Part shown: in pieces, positions 15,420 through 21,090 of the stretch | Layout of the letters: every line of letters starts with the position of its first letter | Numbering within the stretch: position 1 is the stretch's first letter | Assembly (NCBI GenBank): GCA_030538115.1 | Contig: JAUNUP010000021.1 | Coordinates: 1 to 21,090, forward strand | DNA: 21,090 nucleotides | Direction of reading: 5' to 3' | From: Dermatophilus congolensis | GTDB taxonomy: Bacteria; Actinomycetota; Actinomycetes; Actinomycetales; Dermatophilaceae | Position numbers and translations under genes: made by a program | Notes under the pieces: generated by a model | The model's input: only the letters and a program-made list of their open reading frames with translations | What the model was told of the DNA's origin: nothing | The model's database searches: none

Positions 15420-16508
15420 GTGTCTGATTTCATTCCTCCCGCTAAACCGCTCATCGGAGATGAGGAGCGGGCCGCCGTCGATGCGGTGATGCGCAGCGGC
15501 ATGCTGGCGCAGGGGCCGCAGGTGAAGGCGTTCGAGGAGGAGTTCTCGGCGCACTTCGGTCTCGACCGTCCCTGTGTGGCCGTGAACTCGGGTACGTCGG
15601 GTCTGCACCTGGGCTTGCTGGCCGGAGGCGTCGGGCCCGGCATGGAGGTGATCGTGCCGTCGTTCACGTTCGCCGCCACCGCGAACTCTGTCGCGCTCAC
15701 CGGTGCGACCCCGGTCTTCGCCGACATCGATCCCGAGTCGTTCTGCCTCGACCCCGCCTCCGTGGAGGCGTCGATCACCGACAAGACCGTTGGCATCATG
15801 CCCGTGCACCTGTACGGTCACCCGGCCGATATGCCCGCGCTGCAGGCGATCGCCGACAAGCACGGTCTGAAGATCTTCGAAGACGCGGCCCAGGCGCATG
15901 GCGCTTCGCTGAACGGCACCCCGGTGGGTGCGTTCGGCACGTTCGCGATGTTCTCGCTGTACCCGACCAAGAACATGACCTCGGGCGAGGGCGGCATGGT
16001 CAGCGCGATCGATGCCGACGTGGAGCACTACCTGCGGCTTTACCGCAACCAGGGCATGCTGCAGCAGTACCACAACGAGGTCGTCGGCATGAACTACCGC
16101 ATGACCGACATCCACGCTGCCATCGGTCGCGTGCAGCTCACCAAGGTCGACGGCTGGACGAAGACGCGCCAGGAGAACGCCGCGTTCCTGTCGGCGAATC
16201 TGCAAGGTGTCACGCCGCCTCCGGTCGCCGAGGGCGCGGTGCACGTGTACCACCAGTACACGATCCGCGTGCCCGAGGGCCGCGACGAGTTCGCCGCGGC
16301 CCTCAAGAGCGAGTACAACATCGGCTCCGGCATGTTCTACCCGGTGCCGAACCACCGCCTGAAGCCCTTCCAAGCGGATGTGGACCTGCCGCAGACCGAG
16401 AAGGCCGCCCTCGAGTGCCTGTCGCTGCCGGTGCACCCGAGCGTCGACCAGGCCGGGCTCGACCGCATCGTCGAAGCCGTCAACTCGCTCGCGAAGGCAG
16501 GTGCGTGA
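15420..16508 (+). CDS. DegT/DnrJ/EryC1-family sugar aminotransferase (WbpE-like)
   Basis: The 362-residue PLP enzyme is of the sugar aminotransferase class. NSGTSGLHLGLLAGGVGPGMEVIVPSFTFAATANS-type motifs bind PLP phosphate, FEDAAQAHGA carries the cofactor-ring Asp, and the Schiff-base lysine is K184 in SLYPTKNMTSGEGG. MNYRMTDIHAAIGRVQL is also typical. In the WbpB/WbpE pair the aminotransferase adds an amine at C3 of a UDP-3-keto-GlcNAcA, and the adjacent oxidoreductase makes that ketone. The GTG start is supported by an AGGGG ribosome site about 7 nt upstream. The stop overlaps the next start by 1 nt (TGATG), so the genes are coupled. The precise sugar is inferred from context. Confidence 0.9.
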   Translation: MSDFIPPAKPLIGDEERAAVDAVMRSGMLAQGPQVKAFEEEFSAHFGLDRPCVAVNSGTSGLHLGLLAGGVGPGMEVIVPSFTFAATANSVALTGATPVFADIDPESFCLDPASVEASITDKTVGIMPVHLYGHPADMPALQAIADKHGLKIFEDAAQAHGASLNGTPVGAFGTFAMFSLYPTKNMTSGEGGMVSAIDADVEHYLRLYRNQGMLQQYHNEVVGMNYRMTDIHAAIGRVQLTKVDGWTKTRQENAAFLSANLQGVTPPPVAEGAVHVYHQYTIRVPEGRDEFAAALKSEYNIGSGMFYPVPNHRLKPFQADVDLPQTEKAALECLSLPVHPSVDQAGLDRIVEAVNSLAKAGA

Positions 16509-17494
16509 TGGCGAACCTGCGCGCAGGCCTCATCGGCCTCGGAATGATGGGCCGTAACCACGGCCGGGTTCTCGCGAGCCTGTCGGGCGTCGACCTCGTC
16601 GCCGTGGCCGACGCCGGAGGCGACCCGCACGGTGTCGCGAAGGGCCGTCCGCTCTACTCCACGATCGAAGAGCTCATCGCCGAGGGCCTCGACTACTGCA
16701 TGGTGGCCGTGCCGACGATCTACCACCTCGAGATCGGCCTTGCGCTCGCCGAGGCGGGCGTGTGCGCGCTCATCGAGAAGCCGCTGGCACAAGACACGGA
16801 GTCGTCGCAGAAGCTCGTCGATGCGTTCAACGCCAAGGGGCTCGTCGCGGGTACCGGCCACATCGAGCGGTACAACCCGGCGCTGCAGCAGGCCCGGGCG
16901 CGCATCGAGGCCGGCGAGCTCGGCGACGTCTACCAGATCACGACCCGCCGGCAAGGGCCGTTCCCGGCGCGGATCGCCGACGTGGGCGTGGTCAAAGACC
17001 TGGGTACGCACGACATCGACCTCACCGCCTGGGTGCGTCAGTCGCCGTTCACGGCCGTCAGCGCCCGCACGGCGTTCCGCTCGGGCCGCGCGTACGAAGA
17101 CATGGTCGTGATGACCGGTGTGCTCGCCGACGGCACGATCACCCAGCACACGGTGAACTGGCTCTCGCCGTTCAAGGAGCGCCTCACCGTCATCACGGGC
17201 GAGAAGGGGGCGCTCATCGCCGACACCCTCACCGCCGACCTGTCTTTCCACGCCAACGGCAACGTGCAGTCGGCCTGGGAAGACCTGGCGCAGTTCCGCG
17301 GCGTCTCGGAGGGCGACTACGTCCGGTACGCGATCCCGCGCCGGGAGCCGCTGCTCGTCGAGCACGAGAACTTCCGTGACGCGGTGCTCGGCAAGCCCGC
17401 CGACATCGTCACGCTCGAGCAGGGCATGACCAACGTGAAGGTCGCCGAGGCGGCCATCGAGTCGGCCCGCACCGGCACGACGATCAACTTGTAG
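16508..17494 (+). CDS. Gfo/Idh/MocA-family sugar oxidoreductase (WbpB/WlbA-like)
   Basis: This 328-residue NAD(P)-dependent enzyme has an N-terminal Rossmann fold (LIGLGMMGRNHGRVL) and the family EKP motif with K91 (CALIEKPLAQD). GHIERYNPAL and DLGTHDIDLTAWV lie in the substrate domain, and the His in the latter is the usual catalytic position. WbpB/WlbA enzymes oxidise C3 of UDP-GlcNAcA to a ketone, recycling NADH through 2-oxoglutarate, before amination. The GHIERYNP and GTHDIDL motifs fit that subgroup better than inositol or glucose-fructose enzymes, but this is judgement by eye. The ATG overlaps the aminotransferase stop by 1 nt, and a strong terminator follows. Confidence 0.88.
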   Translation: MANLRAGLIGLGMMGRNHGRVLASLSGVDLVAVADAGGDPHGVAKGRPLYSTIEELIAEGLDYCMVAVPTIYHLEIGLALAEAGVCALIEKPLAQDTESSQKLVDAFNAKGLVAGTGHIERYNPALQQARARIEAGELGDVYQITTRRQGPFPARIADVGVVKDLGTHDIDLTAWVRQSPFTAVSARTAFRSGRAYEDMVVMTGVLADGTITQHTVNWLSPFKERLTVITGEKGALIADTLTADLSFHANGNVQSAWEDLAQFRGVSEGDYVRYAIPRREPLLVEHENFRDAVLGKPADIVTLEQGMTNVKVAEAAIESARTGTTINL

Positions 17495-17513
17495 TCGCGA
17501 ACGCGCTACGACC

Positions 17514-17550
17514 AAGCCCCGCCTTCCCGCTCACAGGGAAGGCGGGGCTT
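17514..17550 (+). terminator. 15-bp terminator after the oxidoreductase
   Basis: AAGCCCCGCCTTCCC (17514-17528) pairs perfectly with GGGAAGGCGGGGCTT (17536-17550) around a 7-nt loop, followed by CGTTGTATT. Confidence 0.92.
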
Positions 17551-17644
17551 CGTTGTATTGGCACTCAATTCGCCCGCCCGAAAGGTGCTGGGAGGGCACG
17601 GGACTCGTTGGGGCATTAATCACGAGGTGGTAACAGCCGATGGG

Positions 17645-17674
17645 GTCGGTGGCCGAGAAGCGGCCCTGACCGAC
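17645..17674 (+). promoter_or_regulatory. Leader hairpin before the cell-wall peptidase gene
   Basis: GTCGGT/ACCGAC (17645-17650, 17669-17674) stacks on GGCCG/CGGCC (17651-17655, 17661-17665) with a 3-nt bulge and an AGAAG loop, 25 nt before the ATG. It may affect translation or RNA stability. I cannot match it to a known riboswitch. Confidence 0.35.
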
Positions 17675-17699
17675 GATTCGCCGCCCCTTCTGGAGAACC

Positions 17700-19157
17700 A
17701 TGCGCCGTTCCACCGCAATCGCCCTGGCCGTCTCGTGTCTTCTCACCGCCGCCCCGCAGTCCGGGGCTCTCGCCGCGTCTCCTGACCTCGACAGGGGAGA
17801 CAGTGTCGACGCGGAGATCCTTGACGGCCCCGTTCTCGAAGAGCGCGAGACCGTCGAGATCGCCAATGCTCTCGTCCCCCGCGCGGCAGTGAGCCTGCCG
17901 AAGGCACTCGACGCCAAGCCGCGCTACAACGCCCAGGTCTCGTGCGACCCCGTCTCCAGGCCGGGTACGTCGGCGTTGGGGCAGTTGCTCGTCACGACCT
18001 ACAAGCAGGGCACGGCAGGTTACGCGCGTTCCTGCTCCGGAGGGGGCACGAGCGAGCACTACGACGGTCGAGCCGTCGACTGGATGGTCAACGTCAACAA
18101 CCCGGCTCAGAAGGCCGCCGGTGATGCCGCGACTGCCTGGCTGGTCGCGAACAACGGCGCCAATGCCCGTCGTCTCGGCGTGCAGTACATCATCTGGAAC
18201 AAGCGCTCCTGGCGCGCCTACGCTCCCGAGCGCGGGTGGACCGCCTACACGGGCGCGAGCCCTCACACCGACCACGTGCACCTGTCGCTCACCTGGGACG
18301 GTGCGATGAAGCGCACCTCGTGGTGGACGGGCAAGGCCGTTGCCGCACAGGACCTCGGTCCGTGTCCGGTGTACGCGGGACAGCCCGCTCCGATCTACAC
18401 GGGCATCCGCACGGGCGTCTGCCCGGCTCCCAAGGCGGCACCGAAGACCGCGTACAAGACCTGGGTCCTGGGCCAGAAGAACGCACAGATCGCCACCGCC
18501 CAGCGTCTGCTCGGGGTCGCGAGCAACGGTTCGTTCGGCTCGAGCACCCGCACGGCGGTGATCAAGTACCAGCGCACCTCGAAGCTGCCGATCACGGGCG
18601 TGCTCGACGCTGCGACCTGGGTGAAGCTCACCGGCCGCGCGGCGGTGAACGCGCCTGTGCCCGGATCGGTCTCAGCTCCGGTCGCGCCGCGCACCTCCGC
18701 GCCCCCGACAATCGCCGCCGTGGTGGTCGCCACCCCGCTCACCGCCTACAAGCGTGCCGGCCTGCGTCCGGGTAGCACGGGAGCCGGAGTTCGCGCGGTG
18801 CAGCGTGCGCTGGGCGTGCCGGTGACCGGACGCTACGACGCCGCCACCACCCGCGCCGTGGTCGCGGTGCAGAAGCGCTGGAAGATCGCCCAGTCGGGGC
18901 GCGTCGACGCGCGCACGTGGAACCGTATCGAGCTCACCCGCTACCCGTGGCTGCCGTACGTGGGCCAGAAGCTGCAGCTCGGCTCCCGCGGCCCGGCCGT
19001 GACCGCGCTGCAGCGGGTTCTCGGCGTCAAGGCTGACGGGGTGCTCGGCGACCGGACCGCGGCCGTGCTGCGCGGCACGAAGAAGCGCCTCGGCCTGCGG
19101 CCCACCGGCGTCGTCGACACGGCCACGTGGCAGGCGTTCACGCGCCTCGGACGCTGA
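17700..19157 (+). CDS. Secreted M15-like peptidase with three peptidoglycan-binding domains
   Basis: The 485-residue protein starts with a signal peptide (MRRSTAIALAVSCLLTAAPQ, cleavage likely after ALAA, near residue 26). Residues about 70-215 hold a D,D-carboxypeptidase/M15-like domain: SEHYDGRAVD contains the SxHxxGxAxD zinc motif (H120, D127), and PHTDHVHLS supplies the third ligand (H194). Three PG_binding_1 repeats follow (near 255-312, 352-410 and 425-483), each with the pattern VxxxQRxLGVxxxGxxxxxTxxAVxxxQ or close to it. Together these suggest a wall-associated enzyme that trims peptide cross-bridges. The third repeat has RGTKKRLG where the usual VxxFQ stands. GGAG lies 4 nt before the ATG. 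It starts after a strong terminator, so it is transcribed alone. Confidence 0.87.
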   Translation: MRRSTAIALAVSCLLTAAPQSGALAASPDLDRGDSVDAEILDGPVLEERETVEIANALVPRAAVSLPKALDAKPRYNAQVSCDPVSRPGTSALGQLLVTTYKQGTAGYARSCSGGGTSEHYDGRAVDWMVNVNNPAQKAAGDAATAWLVANNGANARRLGVQYIIWNKRSWRAYAPERGWTAYTGASPHTDHVHLSLTWDGAMKRTSWWTGKAVAAQDLGPCPVYAGQPAPIYTGIRTGVCPAPKAAPKTAYKTWVLGQKNAQIATAQRLLGVASNGSFGSSTRTAVIKYQRTSKLPITGVLDAATWVKLTGRAAVNAPVPGSVSAPVAPRTSAPPTIAAVVVATPLTAYKRAGLRPGSTGAGVRAVQRALGVPVTGRYDAATTRAVVAVQKRWKIAQSGRVDARTWNRIELTRYPWLPYVGQKLQLGSRGPAVTALQRVLGVKADGVLGDRTAAVLRGTKKRLGLRPTGVVDTATWQAFTRLGR

Positions 19158-19160
19158 GCC

Positions 19161-19187
19161 CTCACCTCGCACTCGTGACGAGGTGAG
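19161..19187 (+). terminator. Terminator hairpin after the cell-wall peptidase gene
   Basis: CTCACCTCG (19161-19169) pairs with CGAGGTGAG (19179-19187), with a possible inner CAC/GTG extension. It begins 3 nt after the stop codon; no T-tract follows. Confidence 0.75.
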
Positions 19188-19235
19188 CGCGGTCACCCCA
19201 GGCCGCACGGAACCGGGCTGCCACCGGCCTGCCGA

Positions 19236-19241
19236 TAGGCT
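19236..19241 (+). promoter_or_regulatory. -10 box for leaderless hisF
   Basis: TAGGCT lies 6 nt before the GTG at 19248, with no Shine-Dalgarno between them. It is the fifth case of this layout in the window. Confidence 0.6.
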
Positions 19242-19247
19242 CGGCGG

Positions 19248-20021
19248 GTGACTGTAGCTACCCGCGTTATCCCGTGCCTCGATGTCGACGCCGGTCGCGT
19301 CGTCAAGGGCGTCAACTTCGAGAACCTCCGCGACGCCGGTGACCCGGTCGAGCTGGCCCGCCGGTACGGCGAGCAGGGAGCCGACGAACTCACCTTTCTC
19401 GACGTCACCGCCAGCAGCGGCAACCGCGAGACCACCTACGACGTGGTGCGCCGCACGGCCGAGGAGGTGTTCATCCCCCTGACGGTCGGCGGCGGGGTGC
19501 GCACGGTCGACGACGTCGACAAGCTGCTCCGCGCCGGCGCCGACAAGGTCGGGGTCAACACGGCCGCCATCGGTCGCCCCGAGCTCATCAACGAGGTCGC
19601 CCAGAGGTTCGGCGCTCAGGTGCTGGTCCTCTCCGCCGACGTGCGCCGATGCCGTCCAGACGGGCAGCGCACCGACTCCGGATTCGAGGTGACGACCCAC
19701 GGAGGTCGTAACGGCACGGGCATCGACGCGCTCGCCTGGTGCGTGGAGGCCGCGAGCCGCGGCGCGGGGGAGATCCTGCTCAACTCGATGGACGCCGACG
19801 GCACCAAGGACGGTTTCGACCTCGAGCTCATCAAACTGGTGCGCGCGGAGGTGTCGATCCCGATCATCGCCAGCGGCGGTGCGGGTAAGGCCGAGCACTT
19901 TGCGCCTGCCGTGCAGGCCGGTGCCGACGCTGTGCTCGCGGCGAGCGTCTTCCACTTCGGTGATCTGACCATCGCGGAGGTCAAGGATGCGATGCGCGCT
20001 GCCGGACTGACGGTGCGCTGA
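19248..20021 (+). CDS. hisF: Imidazole glycerol phosphate synthase cyclase subunit
   Basis: HisF is a TIM barrel that, with the glutaminase HisH, turns PRFAR plus ammonia into imidazole glycerol phosphate and AICAR, linking histidine and purine synthesis. The 257-residue protein has normal family length. [19 protein letters not shown] carries the general acid/base D12, LSADVRR carries the second catalytic D131, and [22 protein letters not shown] and [12 protein letters not shown] are the phosphate-binding and barrel-end motifs. The GTG start follows a TAGGCT box by 6 nt. hisH is not in the window upstream (a peptidase gene precedes it), so hisF has its own promoter here. A 6C-type small RNA on the opposite strand ends about 60 bp after its stop. 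Confidence 0.97.
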   Translation: MTVATRVIPCLDVDAGRVVKGVNFENLRDAGDPVELARRYGEQGADELTFLDVTASSGNRETTYDVVRRTAEEVFIPLTVGGGVRTVDDVDKLLRAGADKVGVNTAAIGRPELINEVAQRFGAQVLVLSADVRRCRPDGQRTDSGFEVTTHGGRNGTGIDALAWCVEAASRGAGEILLNSMDADGTKDGFDLELIKLVRAEVSIPIIASGGAGKAEHFAPAVQAGADAVLAASVFHFGDLTIAEVKDAMRAAGLTVR

Positions 20022-20082
20022 GCGTTCCAGCTCTGATGAACGGCCCGCGCACGAGGCGGAGAAAGCCTCGAAAAAGCCCCGG

Positions 20083-20182
20083 AAAATTGCGATGGCCCCG
20101 GTGGGGGGGACCGGGGCCATCGGAGGTAGCCCAACCGGGGGGAGGCCGGGCAACCACGAGTAACTCTACGGAGGCCGTAGTC
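20083..20182 (-). ncRNA. 6C-type actinobacterial small RNA (B11-like)
   Basis: Read on the minus strand, this region has two hairpins whose loops are runs of cytosines, the definition of the 6C motif. The upstream hairpin (20151-20129) has six C in its loop; its stem has two G-U pairs on this strand but A-C mismatches on the other, which fixes the strand. The second hairpin (20122-20090) has a 13-bp perfect stem and a loop of seven C, and is followed by CAATTTTCC, a terminator tail. An extra hairpin CTACGG/CCGTAG (20180-20166) lies near the 5' end. In mycobacteria the 6C/B11 RNA pairs through its C-rich loops with G-rich ribosome sites of several mRNAs. The 5' end is approximate, since no promoter box is clear. 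The intergenic gap is 20022-20400. Confidence 0.85.
20090..20122 (-). terminator. Terminator stem of the 6C RNA
   Basis: The 13-bp perfect stem (20090-20102 with 20110-20122) is followed on the minus strand by CAATTTTCC. The same stem could stop hisF transcripts arriving from the other side, although no T-tract exists in that direction. Confidence 0.8.
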
Positions 20183-20400
20183 GGGCGGGCGCCGCAGAAA
20201 TGGCTCTGAACAGTGCTTTTTCAGTAAAGGGTGTGCCAACTTCGTCAGCTTCCGCCACCTGGACACTTGACTATGACAGCGCTTCTTGTGTCCGGGGCGC
20301 GCTAGGCGGTTCGCTGACCGTGATGGGGCGCCTAGGGTTGGGTGGATCCGGGCGCGGTGGGAGCTGCGCCCCTATCGGCCAGGAGAGCGGAGAACGTGTC

Positions 20401-21000
20401 GTGGGCGAGGCGCACAACCCAGCAGTCGAACGGGTGACGTTGCGAGGATCCGGAATCCGGCTCCGCCCCTTGACTCCCCACGATGCCGACGACATCCACG
20501 AGGCGTGCAACGACGAAGCGGTGAAGCGCTGGCTGCCCCTTCCGTCTCCGTACACGGCCGCCGACGCGCGCACGTTCATCTCGGAGGCTCGGTGTGAGCC
20601 TGCGGCCCTGGACGTGCAGATGACCTTCGCCATCGAACGCGATGACCCGACGCCCGGCAGGCTGCTCGGGTCGATCGGGTTGGGGCTGGTCTCCGTGCCG
20701 AACCGGGTGTACTCGATCGGCTACTGGGTGGCGCCGTGGGCCCGCGGTGAACATGTGGCCGCGCGGGCGACTGCGCTACTGGCTGGATGGGCGATCCGGT
20801 CGCGAGGAGTCGAGCGGCTCGAACTGCGCATCGAGCCGGGCAACAAGGCGTCGGAGTCGGTGGCGCGGGCCTGCGGGTTCACCTACGAGGGCACGATGCG
20901 TTCGGTCGAGATGCATCGAGACCGTCGGGTCGACCTCGGGCTGTACTCGCTGCTGCCCGTCGAACTCGCGCAACCCGCCCAGCCAGGACAGACCGCGTAG
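20401..21000 (+). CDS. GNAT-family N-acetyltransferase (RimJ/RimL-like)
   Basis: The 199-residue protein looks like a ribosomal-protein-type GNAT: an early RLRPLTPHDADDIHEACNDEAVKRWLPLPSPYT segment, then a central strand IGYWVAPWARGEHVAARATALLAGWAI, where the acetyl-CoA loop normally reads RGxGxA/G. Here it is RGEHVA, a diverged form. LELRIEPGNKASESVARACGFTYEGTMRS is the usual C-terminal signature. The GTG at 20401 has GGAGA 7 nt upstream; the open frame goes back to 20200 but runs through the gap with odd composition, so I use 20401. The family acetylates N-termini of ribosomal proteins or small-molecule amines; the target is unknown. It is not the hexapeptide-repeat type of acetyltransferase expected in the UDP-sugar pathway. 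Confidence 0.85.
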   Translation: MGEAHNPAVERVTLRGSGIRLRPLTPHDADDIHEACNDEAVKRWLPLPSPYTAADARTFISEARCEPAALDVQMTFAIERDDPTPGRLLGSIGLGLVSVPNRVYSIGYWVAPWARGEHVAARATALLAGWAIRSRGVERLELRIEPGNKASESVARACGFTYEGTMRSVEMHRDRRVDLGLYSLLPVELAQPAQPGQTA

Positions 21001-21051
21001 ACCACCCAGACCGCCCAGAATCGCGCTTCATCGATCCCGAGGATGAACGAC

Positions 21052-21090
21052 ATGACATCTCCCGAGCAGCCCCAGCAACCCGAGCAGCCT
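21052..21090 (+). CDS. Start of a gene cut by the window edge
   Basis: ATG at 21052, preceded by AGGA with 8-nt spacing, opens a frame MTSPEQPQQPEQP that runs off the end. An ATG at 21043 in the same frame is too close to the ribosome site. The Pro/Gln-rich start gives no family. In many actinobacteria hisI follows hisF, so hisI is a guess from gene order only. Confidence 0.45.
   Translation, partial: MTSPEQPQQPEQP

Noticed and set aside
17551..17699. Leader of the cell-wall peptidase gene considered as a c-di-AMP (ydaO-type) riboswitch
   Set aside because: The gene class fits, since cell-wall hydrolases are common targets, but the conserved ydaO core could not be recognised; only a bulged hairpin is clear.
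20052..20070. Small hairpin CGAGGC/GCCTCG after hisF considered as its terminator
   Set aside because: Only 6 bp, and followed by A residues on the plus strand rather than T; weak compared with the 6C terminator stem beside it.
20200..20400. Upstream extension of the GNAT reading frame to an ATG at 20200
   Set aside because: The extra 67 residues have odd composition and no ribosome site, whereas GTG at 20401 has GGAGA at good spacing and gives a normal GNAT length.

Overview
The window looks like a chromosomal segment of a high-GC Gram-positive bacterium (Actinomycetota). It is probably from the Micrococcales or a related order, but the sequence does not fix the genus. The evidence is: dense GC-rich coding with many GTG starts, a 24-residue actinobacterial ribosomal protein bL37, an actinobacterial 6C-type small RNA, and at least five genes that appear to be read from leaderless mRNAs (TANNNT box, 6-7 nt, then ATG/GTG). 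No tRNA, rRNA, CRISPR array, transposase or phage gene was seen.

Layout. 1-144 (minus): bL37 with a 25-bp terminator hairpin. 145-1208: a gene-poor, lower-GC stretch holding a short transcription unit with a structured leader, a strong ribosome binding site, a 22-codon ORF (849-917) and a terminator. 1209-4210: two overlapping genes for membrane proteins with C-terminal HD domains, the first HD-GYP-like and the second degenerate. 4329-5618: a UDP-sugar dehydrogenase of the WecC/WbpA family, then a terminator. 5717-5893: three copies of a 50-bp repeat. 5960-7447: threonine synthase. 7523-8335: a NYN-domain protein with altered motif residues. 8586-11386: an ABC-2 exporter ATPase and permease. 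11507-12588: a class I glutamine amidotransferase translationally coupled to a 90-residue unknown. 12780-14063: an Nramp-like transporter without the DPGN metal motif. 14117-15196 (minus): a UDP-GlcNAc 2-epimerase-family enzyme, divergent from 15420-17494, which holds a DegT-family aminotransferase overlapping a Gfo/Idh/MocA oxidoreductase. 17700-19157: a secreted M15-like peptidase with three peptidoglycan-binding domains. 19248-20021: hisF. About 20083-20182 (minus): a 6C RNA running convergently into the end of hisF. 20401-21000: a GNAT acetyltransferase. 21052 to the end: the first 13 codons of another gene.

How the genes fit together. The clearest theme is envelope polysaccharide synthesis. 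The dehydrogenase, oxidoreductase, aminotransferase and 2-epimerase are the four enzyme types that, with one N-acetyltransferase not seen here, make UDP-2,3-diacetamido-2,3-dideoxy-mannuronate from UDP-GlcNAc. They lie in two blocks about 8.5 kb apart with housekeeping and transport genes between. The two HD-domain membrane proteins end 118 bp before the dehydrogenase and the cell-wall peptidase follows the oxidoreductase, so an envelope-linked signalling role for the HD pair is possible but inferred only. The items most worth a second look are the 22-residue ORF unit, the paired HD proteins, the split sugar pathway, the Nramp-like protein with a rebuilt metal site, the repeat cluster upstream of thrC, and the 6C RNA.
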